This document shows positions 15,767 to 23,659 of a stretch of DNA of 64,000 bases, piece after piece. Every line of letters starts with the position of its first letter. Positions within the stretch are counted from its first letter, which is position 1. The notes below the pieces were generated by a model. It was not told the DNA's origin. It ran no database searches and saw only the letters and a list, made by a program, of their open reading frames with translations. The translations under genes and the position numbers were made by a program. The stretch comes from Phycisphaeraceae bacterium (GTDB taxonomy: Bacteria; Planctomycetota; Phycisphaerae; Phycisphaerales; UBA1924): the NCBI GenBank assembly GCA_019636625.1, contig JAHBXE010000014.1, positions 1-64,000 on the forward strand, in the 5' to 3' direction.

Positions 15767-18039
15767 GGGTGCTCCTCGCCGGGGTTCAGCGGGGCGATGA
15801 GGCGGAGGATGCGGGTGTGGTCGCCTTCGAGGACGCCCTCGGCGGCGGGGTCCGCGGGCCAGTTGGAGACTTCGAGATGCACGGCGGCCCAGTCGCCGGA
15901 GTCGACCAATGACTCGATGGCGTGGCCGCGCCGCCGGGGGCCGTGCAGTTGGCAGGGAACGGCGGGGCGCTGGTCGATGGGGACGGACGTGTCGAAGTAG
16001 TGGGTGGAGGAGAGGGAGGTGTTGGCCCAGGCGAAGGGAGGGTCGGGGTCGAGGTGGCGGTCGGGGAACAGGGCGGACCAGGTGCCGTCGCTGATGGTGA
16101 TGGGTTTGTGGGGGGTGTCGCCGGTGGTCTCGCTGGGCATGGAAGCCTGGGCGCTGCGGAAGCGACCCTCGCGCTGCTGGGTGACCCAGCCGGACTTGAC
16201 CCGCAGGGCGGTTCGTTCCACTCGCACACCGTTGGGGAGGCCGGTGACGATGGCGGACCAGCCGTTGGATCCGCGCGAGAGGCGGGCGGAGAGCGTGGGG
16301 GCGCGGGCGGAGTCGTCGGCGAAGGCGCGGAAGGTCCAGGTGGCGATGGGGAGTTCGAGCAGCGGGCCGCCGCGGATGGAGCCGAGGTCCCCGCCGGCGG
16401 CGGCCTGGGAGATTCGGGTTTCGCCGAGCCAGTCGTCGGTGGTGGCGGGGCTGGAGCCGAAGCGGTTCATGGTGGCGCCGCGCCACCAGGAGGCACGGTC
16501 CGCGGCGGGGAACTTCATGGCGCCGCCGTCGGCGGCGTAGAGGCCCGTGATGCCGGAGGAGAAGGCGAGCGGCGGTGCGGCGACGATGGTGTCTTCGATG
16601 GAGATGCGGTTGATCCGGGAGTTCTCCGTCCGAAGGAAGCGAGGTCCCAGGTAGGCGCCGAGGCTGACCAGGCTGATCCAGAACAGGGCGGTGGCCCAGG
16701 AGCGTTGGAGCAGGCCGAGGCGCTTGAGGATGAAGTAGTCGCCGGGGCCGACGAGGAGGCCGAGGGCGGCGATGGTCGCCGCGATGAGAACGAATACACC
16801 AAGGCCGACGCCGGGAACTTTCGCGACGCGGTTCAGGAGCGCATCGGCGGCGTCGGCGGGGGACATGGTCGTGACGCCCCAGGAGCGGTAGCCGACGTCC
16901 CGGCCGGGTTGCAGGGCATCGTGCTGGACAGCGGGCCAGAGGACCTCGCGCCAGACCGCGCCTGCGCCGGTAACGGAGAGGGTTTGCGTGGTCTTCTCGG
17001 GGTTGAAGCCGAGGAGGGTGATCTCGCCGAAGCCGTGGCGGGCGGTGGCGTGGGTGATGCCGGTTCCGGGCGGTGTCGCGCTCCGCCAGCCGGGGCCCGT
17101 TTGCAGGAAGCGGACGAGGGTGCGGTCGGCGGCGGCGGGAATGGCGGAGGTGCCGGGGACGGCGGCGCCGCCGTCGGGGGATTCGCGGACGAGGCGGATG
17201 CGCTGGGCGGCACGTTCGATTGCCCTGGCCGCGAGGGGGAGTTCGGCGGGTGTGGGCGCTTCGAGGCGCACGTTGTCGGCGAGTTGGCCGGGAACCCAGG
17301 TCCGCCAGGCGTCGCCGGGCTCATCGGCGCGGACGATGAGCCGGCCGCCGGAGGCCACCCACGTGTGGATGGCCTCGACGGCGCGGGGGTTGGGGGGGCG
17401 CGTCGAATCGGGGTTGATGATGAGGGCGGTCAGGCCGTCGTAGGCGATCCACGATGTGGGGAGGGTTTCGACGTCTTCCCGCGCGGCGGCGACCTTGGAC
17501 CACGCCTCATCGGCCAGCACATTCGAGGGGGCGCCCGCCATCAGGGAGGCGGCGAAGAGAGGCTGCCAGCCGCGCAGGGCTTCGATGAGCGTGGTTCGGC
17601 CGACGACCACAATGAGAGGGTCGCTGGCGCCGAGAGGGAATGGCATGGTCGGGCTGTTGTTCCGGCCCAAGGTTTCGTAGAGCGTTCGCCAGCGGAGGCG
17701 TCCGGCGTCGTCGCGGATGGAGATGGTTACAGACGGTCCGAGTTCGGGAAACCAGACCATGACCTGGACGGGGGTGGTGGCGTTGGGCGTGGCGGCGAAG
17801 GGGACGGAGGCCCGCATAATCCCCGCCGCGCCCTGGCGGTACTCGGCGGTGACGGTCCCGGCGACGGCGCGGTCGCCCGGGGAGATGGAGACGGTGATGG
17901 GAGACCAGCGGTGGCCGGGGATGCGGCCCTGCCAGCCGAAGGTGACGAGGGCGCTGAGGTCGTCCTTGCTCTGCGCGGGGGAGTGGGACGTCGCGAGAAG
18001 GAGCGTGACCAGCCAGGCGATGATTCGTTGCGCTCGCAT
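15763..18039 (-). CDS. Membrane protein of unknown function in the VWA/ABC gene run
   Basis: A 758-residue protein with a signal peptide (IIAWLVTLLLATSHSPAQS), a long extracytoplasmic part, two or three membrane segments near residues 410-475 (LGVFVLIAATIAALGLLVGPGDYFIL and ATALFWISLVSLGAYLG), and a second extracytoplasmic part. The early region (IDALRGWQPLFAASLM-like, then YDGLTALIINPDST and WVASGGRLIVRADE) has the pattern of a GATase1-like domain often seen in membrane proteins beside BatA/VWA proteins. The ATG at 18039 has GGAG 5 bases upstream and is preferred to the GTG at 18045. It follows the BatA-like gene by 63 bases and overlaps the ATPase gene by four. Confidence 0.75.
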   Translation of the reverse strand: MRAQRIIAWLVTLLLATSHSPAQSKDDLSALVTFGWQGRIPGHRWSPITVSISPGDRAVAGTVTAEYRQGAAGIMRASVPFAATPNATTPVQVMVWFPELGPSVTISIRDDAGRLRWRTLYETLGRNNSPTMPFPLGASDPLIVVVGRTTLIEALRGWQPLFAASLMAGAPSNVLADEAWSKVAAAREDVETLPTSWIAYDGLTALIINPDSTRPPNPRAVEAIHTWVASGGRLIVRADEPGDAWRTWVPGQLADNVRLEAPTPAELPLAARAIERAAQRIRLVRESPDGGAAVPGTSAIPAAADRTLVRFLQTGPGWRSATPPGTGITHATARHGFGEITLLGFNPEKTTQTLSVTGAGAVWREVLWPAVQHDALQPGRDVGYRSWGVTTMSPADAADALLNRVAKVPGVGLGVFVLIAATIAALGLLVGPGDYFILKRLGLLQRSWATALFWISLVSLGAYLGPRFLRTENSRINRISIEDTIVAAPPLAFSSGITGLYAADGGAMKFPAADRASWWRGATMNRFGSSPATTDDWLGETRISQAAAGGDLGSIRGGPLLELPIATWTFRAFADDSARAPTLSARLSRGSNGWSAIVTGLPNGVRVERTALRVKSGWVTQQREGRFRSAQASMPSETTGDTPHKPITISDGTWSALFPDRHLDPDPPFAWANTSLSSTHYFDTSVPIDQRPAVPCQLHGPRRRGHAIESLVDSGDWAAVHLEVSNWPADPAAEGVLEGDHTRILRLIAPLNPGEEHP

Positions 18040-18102
18040 CGTCACTCCGCCGGGTCGGCTCGGGGGCGTTCCCTTTCTACCGACGGGAGGCGCCGGCGTT
18101 GC

Positions 18103-20196
18103 TCAGACCTGCACCTTGCGGTTGTACACGAACCACTCGAGAAGGACAATGACGAACGCGGCGAGGAGGAGCCAGGGCCAGAGTTGCTTCATGACGCGGG
18201 ACTTCTCGCCGGACTCGGCCTCGACCCTGGCGGTGGCGAGGGAGAGGGTCTCGGCGGCGGCGAGGTCGGACTCGGCGGCGTCGAGGAGATTGGCGGCGAA
18301 GGGGCGGACGGCGCGGTCGCCGACTTTGGCGTCGCGCGGGCCGGGGGTTCCGTTCCAGGACACCTGGTAGACCCCGACGCGCTGCACGGGGCCGAAGACG
18401 ACGGTGCCGTCTGGCGCCGGGAGGCCCATGTCGGCCTGTGTGCCGTCCGGGAGGCGGACCTTCACGTCGGTAGCGCCTTGTGTGAGGCGATCGGTGAGGA
18501 CGCCGCCGGGCTGGACCATCTGGCCCAGGCCCGCGCCGTCGTCGCCGAGGTACTGGACGGCCTGGGCGAGGAAGACGACGAAGGACAGGTGAAGCCACCA
18601 GTCGGTTTCCATGAAGTCGAAGGGGACGACGATGGCCTTGGAGTCCGGCGCCACGAGTTCGAAGATGGAGGGGCCGTTGGTGTCGTAGGCGATGGCGCGG
18701 GCGGTGGAGCCGCGGGGCATCTCGACGAGGCGGGACTTGACGATCGTCGGGGCGTCGAGGCTGACGCCGGCGAGGGCGGGGTGTTCGCGCGACCAACTGA
18801 CGAACTGGGCCACGGGGCCTTCCCCCTTGTCGATCAGGCCGTTTGGCCCGCCGGGCACAGCGCCGAGGACGAGGTACCGGCCGGGGGGAAGGCCGGCATC
18901 GCCGGCGCCGGTCATCTTCGGCAGGTAGTTGTGGAGGACGATCACATCGAACTCGGCGAGACGGCCGGTGGCCCGGGCGGACTCGAACTGGTCGGGCGTG
19001 AAGAGGACGGGGGGCCTGCCGCCGGGGAGGCCCTCCATCGCCGCGGTCAGCAGCATGTTGCCGGTTGTGACGACGGCGACGCCGAGACTCTTGGCGGGGG
19101 GGACGACGATCCAGGCGCTGTTGTCGCTCGTGAGCACATCGCCCTCGACGGGGGCCATGTGGACGCTGACGATCCCGCCCTGGGGGCGATCGAACGTGAA
19201 GACCGCGCCGCCGAGACCGGGCGAGGGGCGGCCCGCTTCGCTGTTGCCCGGGGCGGGAGCGGTGGCGGGGGTGAGGTCCACGCTCTTGATCGCAGCGACC
19301 TGGCCGTCGACCTGGATTTCGACGTCCACCTTCTTCGCGGCGGGGAAGGTGCTCTGCATGCCGACGAAGACGGAGAGGCGGTTGGCGTTCTCGAGGGAGC
19401 GCTGGGCGCGGAGGCTGGTGATGCCGATGTTGGCGGCGTCCTTGCGGCCGACGGCGTGGAAGAGGACGACGTCCTCGCGGCTGGCCTCGGCCTTCTCGGC
19501 GTCGGGGAGGCGGCCATCGGAGTAGAGGTGGATGGTGCCGACGGGGCCGGCGGGGCCCTCGATGAAGCCCTCGGTGCCGTCGGGTCGCTTGTCGGTGATG
19601 ATCTTTCTGGGGGCCTGGGCGCGGGCGAGGCGGAAGGCTTCATCGACGAGGGAGGGTGCATCCGAGGGCGTGACGGCGCGGATCGCGCGGCGCAGCACAT
19701 CTTTGTCGCTGGTGAAGGTCTGCACGGCCTTGGCGGTGTTGTCGAACACGATCAGCATCGCCTGGTCACCGGAGTTGCGGTCCAGCACGCCCGGCTCGCG
19801 GAGGGAATCGACCAGCGCGAGGGCCTTCTCCTTGGCGGCTTCGAGGCGGGTGATGGGCTCGCCCTTGCCGCTGGTCTCATCGCGGGCGGACATGGACGCG
19901 GAGCGGTCGATCATGATGACGTGGCGTGTGCCGACGGGGGATTCGCCCTTCATCTGGGGCGTTCCGACGGCGACCAAGGCGGCGGCGAGGGCGAGGAGTT
20001 GGAGGAGCAGGAGGATGTTCTTGCGCAGTTTCTGGAAGGGGGCGTTGGCCTGCATGTCCTGGATGGACTTTTTCCAGAGGAGGGTGGTGGAGATCTCGAG
20101 GTCGCGGCGTCGGAGTTTGAGGAAGTAGAGGATGATGAGGGAAGGAACGGCGATGGAGGCCGCGACAATGGCGACGGTGGGAGTGAGCCAGTTCAT
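18103..20196 (-). CDS. BatA-like protein with von Willebrand factor A domain
   Basis: A 697-residue protein. It opens with a BatA-type N-terminal domain: a membrane helix (VAIVAASIAVPSLIILYFLKL), then the short cytoplasmic loop RRRDLEISTTLLW and a second helix (ILLLLQLLALAAALVAVG). A VWA domain follows with an intact metal-site motif DRSASMS near residue 100. The middle is beta-rich and resembles a GATase1-like region (FDVIVLHNYLPKM). A C-terminal helix (LWPWLLLAAFVIVLLEWFVYN) anchors the tail. The start ATG has GGAGG 6 bases upstream, but that site lies inside a perfect hairpin (20199-20216). It is separated from DUF58, its usual partner, by the first S23 cassette. Confidence 0.85.
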   Translation of the reverse strand: MNWLTPTVAIVAASIAVPSLIILYFLKLRRRDLEISTTLLWKKSIQDMQANAPFQKLRKNILLLLQLLALAAALVAVGTPQMKGESPVGTRHVIMIDRSASMSARDETSGKGEPITRLEAAKEKALALVDSLREPGVLDRNSGDQAMLIVFDNTAKAVQTFTSDKDVLRRAIRAVTPSDAPSLVDEAFRLARAQAPRKIITDKRPDGTEGFIEGPAGPVGTIHLYSDGRLPDAEKAEASREDVVLFHAVGRKDAANIGITSLRAQRSLENANRLSVFVGMQSTFPAAKKVDVEIQVDGQVAAIKSVDLTPATAPAPGNSEAGRPSPGLGGAVFTFDRPQGGIVSVHMAPVEGDVLTSDNSAWIVVPPAKSLGVAVVTTGNMLLTAAMEGLPGGRPPVLFTPDQFESARATGRLAEFDVIVLHNYLPKMTGAGDAGLPPGRYLVLGAVPGGPNGLIDKGEGPVAQFVSWSREHPALAGVSLDAPTIVKSRLVEMPRGSTARAIAYDTNGPSIFELVAPDSKAIVVPFDFMETDWWLHLSFVVFLAQAVQYLGDDGAGLGQMVQPGGVLTDRLTQGATDVKVRLPDGTQADMGLPAPDGTVVFGPVQRVGVYQVSWNGTPGPRDAKVGDRAVRPFAANLLDAAESDLAAAETLSLATARVEAESGEKSRVMKQLWPWLLLAAFVIVLLEWFVYNRKVQV

Positions 20197-20198
20197 GG

Positions 20199-20216
20199 CT
20201 GCCTCCGGGGAGGCAG
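20199..20216 (-). promoter_or_regulatory. Hairpin covering the ribosome-binding site of the BatA-like gene
   Basis: CTGCCTCC and GGAGGCAG form a perfect 8-bp stem with a two-base loop, 2 bases upstream of the ATG at 20196. On the transcript the 3' arm contains the GGAGG ribosome site, so folding would hide it. It also marks the left border of the repeat tract of the S23 cassette. Confidence 0.45.
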
Positions 20217-20219
20217 GGA

Positions 20220-20347
20220 GGGGAAAGAGCGAGACAGGGAGGGGAAGAAGCGAGACAGCGAAAGAGCGAGACAGCGAGACAGGGAGGGGAGAGGGGGAGA
20301 CGGGGAGGGGAGGAAGCGAGACAGCGAGACAGCGAGACAGCGAGACA
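20220..20347 (+). repeat. Left repeat array of S23 cassette 1 (8-bp units)
   Basis: A low-complexity tract made of 8-bp units of the type AGCGAGAC, best seen at 20243-20283 and 20314-20347, separated by G-rich GGGAGGGGA sequence. Its reverse complement matches the array at 20871-20921 on the other side of the S23 gene. The pair therefore forms long imperfect inverted repeats around the gene. The array lies between the stop of the S23 gene and the start of the BatA-like gene. Confidence 0.8.
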
Positions 20348-20413
20348 GGGGGAGAGGGGTGCGGGGGAGAGCTGGGTGTGGTCGGGTGGGAGAGAGCCGG
20401 AGTGGAAGCGCGG

Positions 20414-20842
20414 TCATGTGTGGCGCTCCTTGTGTTCGAGGCTTCGGATCAGGGCTTGCAGGATTCGGGCGACCTCGGCGATGAGGTCATGCAACTGGGG
20501 GTCGGGTTCGAGCAGGTGGAGGCGGGTTGAGAGTTCGACCTGGGTGCCGACTTCGGCAACAGAGCCGCGGGCCATCCGAAGGAATCGAAGGAAGTCGGCT
20601 CTCGCCTGACGCGCGTGGCCCTCGGCGATGTTCGAGGGAATCGAAACCGCGGCGCGGCGGAGCTGCATGCTCAGCCCGAATCGCTCGGAATCCGGAAGTC
20701 GCTTCGTCGCCTGGTACACCGCCTCGGCGAGTTCCATCGCACGTTGCCAGGCAACCAAGTCCCGGAACGTCCTGACGGGCGCACCCCTCCCGGAACGCGC
20801 CCCGCTCCGTCCGCCAGACTCTTCGCCACCTCGCACCTTCAC
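20414..20842 (-). CDS. S23-family four-helix-bundle protein, copy 1 (23S rRNA intervening-sequence protein type)
   Basis: A 142-residue protein of the four-helix-bundle family known from 23S rRNA intervening sequences and related to the Avd protein of diversity-generating retroelements. Signature stretches are TFRDLVAWQRAMELAEAVY, RLPDSERFGLSMQLRRAAVS and IPSNIAEGHARQ, then FLRFLRMARGSVAEVGTQ. About half its residues match the second copy at 31479-31853. The basic N-terminal 22 residues are extra. The GTG at 20842 has GGAG 7 bases upstream. The gene sits inside an inverted-repeat cassette between DUF58 and BatA-like genes and does not belong functionally to that operon. The molecular role of free-standing S23 proteins is not established. 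Confidence 0.88.
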   Translation of the reverse strand: MKVRGGEESGGRSGARSGRGAPVRTFRDLVAWQRAMELAEAVYQATKRLPDSERFGLSMQLRRAAVSIPSNIAEGHARQARADFLRFLRMARGSVAEVGTQVELSTRLHLLEPDPQLHDLIAEVARILQALIRSLEHKERHT

Positions 20843-20870
20843 CGCGTTGCTCCTTTACCGTGTCAAGTCC

Positions 20871-20921
20871 TCGCTGCTCTGCTGTTTCGCCGTTTCGCTT
20901 TCTCGCTGTTTCGCTGCTTCC
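20871..20921 (+). repeat. Right repeat array of S23 cassette 1
   Basis: On the minus strand this reads as 8-bp units: GCGAAACA, GCGAGAAA, GCGAAACG, GCGAAACA. These are inverted relative to the array at 20220-20347. Its outer end is 1 base from the stop codon of the DUF58 gene (TGA at 20923-20925), so the element begins directly after that gene. Confidence 0.8.
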
Positions 20922-20922
20922 T

Positions 20923-21930
20923 TCACCTCAACAACCCTCTCTTACGCAAGTAGTCAAGGATCAGCACATCCAGCGGCGTGTCGGTGCGGACGGTGAGGAG
21001 GCTGATCTCGCGCCTGGCCGCGAAGTCGCGCAGTTGGTCGCAGTAGGCGGCGAGGTTGGCCTTGTAGCGTTTGAGCAGGGGGGCGGAAATGGTGACCTCG
21101 GCGACGTCGGCGTCTTCCACATCCTTGAGTCGGAGATCGCCCGCGAGGCCGTTGGGGCCGGTGGGGTCCACTTCCTGCGGGGAGAGGCACTGGATGAGGA
21201 AGAGGTCGTAGCCGCGCCCGAGGAGCAGGCGCAGGCCGGTTTCGTAGCCCTCCTTGATGAAGAAGTCGGAGAGGACGACCATGACGCCCTTGCCGCGGCG
21301 GGTGAGGGCCGTGCGGCGGCAGGCGTCGGTGAAGGGCACGACGCCGGCGGGGCGGAGGGAGCAGAGGAACCGGGCGAGGTCGTGCGTGCGGCGCCGGCCG
21401 CGGAGGTCGCGGATCGCGGTGAGCTGGGATGGGGTGGCGGGGAGATGGGGCGACGAGGGGTCCGGCCCGCCGTCGGCCGGGGGCGTTGCCCCGTCGGGCC
21501 GGGCGATCTCTCCGCCCATGGCGGTGACGGTCACGCGGTTGAGGTTGACCAGGCCGATGTAGCCGAGGGCCATGGCGAGTTGCTGCATGAAAAGGAACTT
21601 GTTGGGCTGGCCGCAATCGCCGGAGGCGGAGCAATCGAGCACGATGTGGAGGGCGAGGTCTTCCTCTTCGAGGAAGAGCTTGAGGAAGAGGCGGTCGAGG
21701 CGGCCGAAGATGTTCCAATCGATGTGGCGGAGGTCATCGCCGACGACGTAGGGGCGGTGGTCGGCGAACTCGACGCTCTCGCCGCGCTTCTTGGAACGGC
21801 GCTCGCCCTTGAGTTTGCCGGCGAAGATCTTGCGGGAGGTGTAGTCGAGGCGGCTGATCTGCGCGATGAGGGCGGGGGAGAGGAGGTCCTCGAGTGATTG
21901 GGGGCGGGGGATGTTGGTTGATCTCAGCAT
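20923..21930 (-). CDS. DUF58 domain protein (MoxR-associated)
   Basis: A 335-residue protein of the DUF58 family. Family features are the N-terminal LDYTSRKIFAGKLKGERRSKKRGESVEFADHR part, the core YVVGDDLRHIDWNIFGRLDRLFLKLFLEEED, and the following HIVLDCSASGD, a VWA-like metal-site variant. Residues about 140-180 form a proline-rich insert. DUF58 proteins accompany MoxR ATPases and VWA proteins, as here, and are thought to help assemble or mature envelope or periplasmic complexes. The ATG at 21930 has no ribosome site: the left repeat of the GxxExxY cassette ends 17 bases upstream and seems to have replaced the native leader. Confidence 0.9.
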   Translation of the reverse strand: MLRSTNIPRPQSLEDLLSPALIAQISRLDYTSRKIFAGKLKGERRSKKRGESVEFADHRPYVVGDDLRHIDWNIFGRLDRLFLKLFLEEEDLALHIVLDCSASGDCGQPNKFLFMQQLAMALGYIGLVNLNRVTVTAMGGEIARPDGATPPADGGPDPSSPHLPATPSQLTAIRDLRGRRRTHDLARFLCSLRPAGVVPFTDACRRTALTRRGKGVMVVLSDFFIKEGYETGLRLLLGRGYDLFLIQCLSPQEVDPTGPNGLAGDLRLKDVEDADVAEVTISAPLLKRYKANLAAYCDQLRDFAARREISLLTVRTDTPLDVLILDYLRKRGLLR

Positions 21931-21946
21931 GGCTTGAACGCAGAGG

Positions 21947-21980
21947 GGGAGTACGCGGAGGCGCGAAGATCACGCGGAGG
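21947..21980 (+). repeat. Left inverted repeat of the GxxExxY cassette
   Basis: These 34 bases are the inverse of 22446-22479 with only two mismatches (32 of 34 match). They start GGGAGTACGCGGAGG and contain two CGCGGAGG units. The stop codon of the GxxExxY gene (21970-21972) lies inside the repeat, so the repeat contributes the last codons of the gene. Confidence 0.9.
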
Positions 21981-22416
21981 TTGCGGAGGGAAGAAGCTGG
22001 TCCGGAATCGCCAGGGGAAACGCCTTTGAGTTGACTCTTCGCTCGATGCCTTGACGAAGCGCCGGCGTATTGAAGTTGATGAGCAGGCCGAGCGGGAACG
22101 GCCCGGCCCTCAAGTAGCTCACGAGTTGGGCGAGGTGCACCTCGATGACCTGCTCGACCGCCTTGAGTTCAACCACGATCAATCCCGCGACCAGCAGGTC
22201 GAACCTCTGTCCCACAAGTTCAATCCCCTTGTAACGCAGACGAACGGGAACCTGCCGATCGAAGGCGATGCCTTGCAGCTTGAACTCGTGGCACAGCGCC
22301 TCCTCGTGCATGCGTTCGAGCAGACCGGGACCAAGGGCGCGGTGAACCTCGATCGCGCAACCGATCACCCGCTCGCTCAGCTTGTTCAAGGCTTCGGGGA
22401 TGTCCTGATGTCGCAC
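21970..22416 (-). CDS. GxxExxY family protein
   Basis: A 148-residue protein of the GxxExxY family. The early block LSERVIGCAIEVHRALGPGLLE carries the G-LLE variant of the naming motif, followed by AFDRQVPVRLRYKGIELVGQRFDLLV, then IVVELKAVEQVIEVHLAQLVSYLR and LGLLINFNTPALRQGIERRV. The D...E-x-K spacing (RFDLLVAGLIVVELKAV) resembles a PD-(D/E)xK nuclease core, which has been suggested for this family. The GTG at 22416 has AAAGGAG about 7 bases upstream. Near-perfect 34-bp inverted repeats flank the gene, which sits between moxR and DUF58, genes normally adjacent. It is therefore probably a passenger of a mobile cassette. Confidence 0.9.
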   Translation of the reverse strand: MRHQDIPEALNKLSERVIGCAIEVHRALGPGLLERMHEEALCHEFKLQGIAFDRQVPVRLRYKGIELVGQRFDLLVAGLIVVELKAVEQVIEVHLAQLVSYLRAGPFPLGLLINFNTPALRQGIERRVNSKAFPLAIPDQLLPSATSA

Positions 22417-22445
22417 CTCGCTGCTCCTTTCGTTCTGCCAACTTT

Positions 22446-22479
22446 CCTCCGCGTGACCATCGCGCCTCCGCGTACTCCC
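22446..22479 (+). repeat. Right inverted repeat of the GxxExxY cassette
   Basis: Inverse partner of 21947-21980, with 32 of 34 positions matching. The outer end is about 20 bases from the moxR stop codon (22499-22501). The spacer on the outside is AG-rich on the minus strand. Confidence 0.9.
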
Positions 22480-22498
22480 TCCTCCTTCGGCTTTCCTT

Positions 22499-23551
<1,053 letters not shown>

Positions 23552-23659
23552 GGGGGGCTCCTGGGAAAGCTCACGTCTCAGATCGCGCAACAGAACCGAC
23601 GGTCGCCGCGTGCCGTGGGGGACGCGAGCGGTGCGTTCTGATGCCTGAACCTTGCGGTG

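Noticed and set aside
20220-20347. Possible CRISPR array because of short repeated units
   Set aside because: The units are 8 bp in direct contact with no spacers, and have an inverted partner on the other side of the S23 gene.
15922-20484. Very long plus-strand open frame (about 1,520 codons) across two minus-strand genes
   Set aside because: Glycine-, alanine- and glutamate-rich shadow produced by C-ending codons of the minus-strand genes, which have signal peptides and domains.
20414-20842. S23 gene as a sign of an interrupted 23S rRNA gene
   Set aside because: The flanks are DUF58 and BatA-like protein genes; no rRNA sequence is present.
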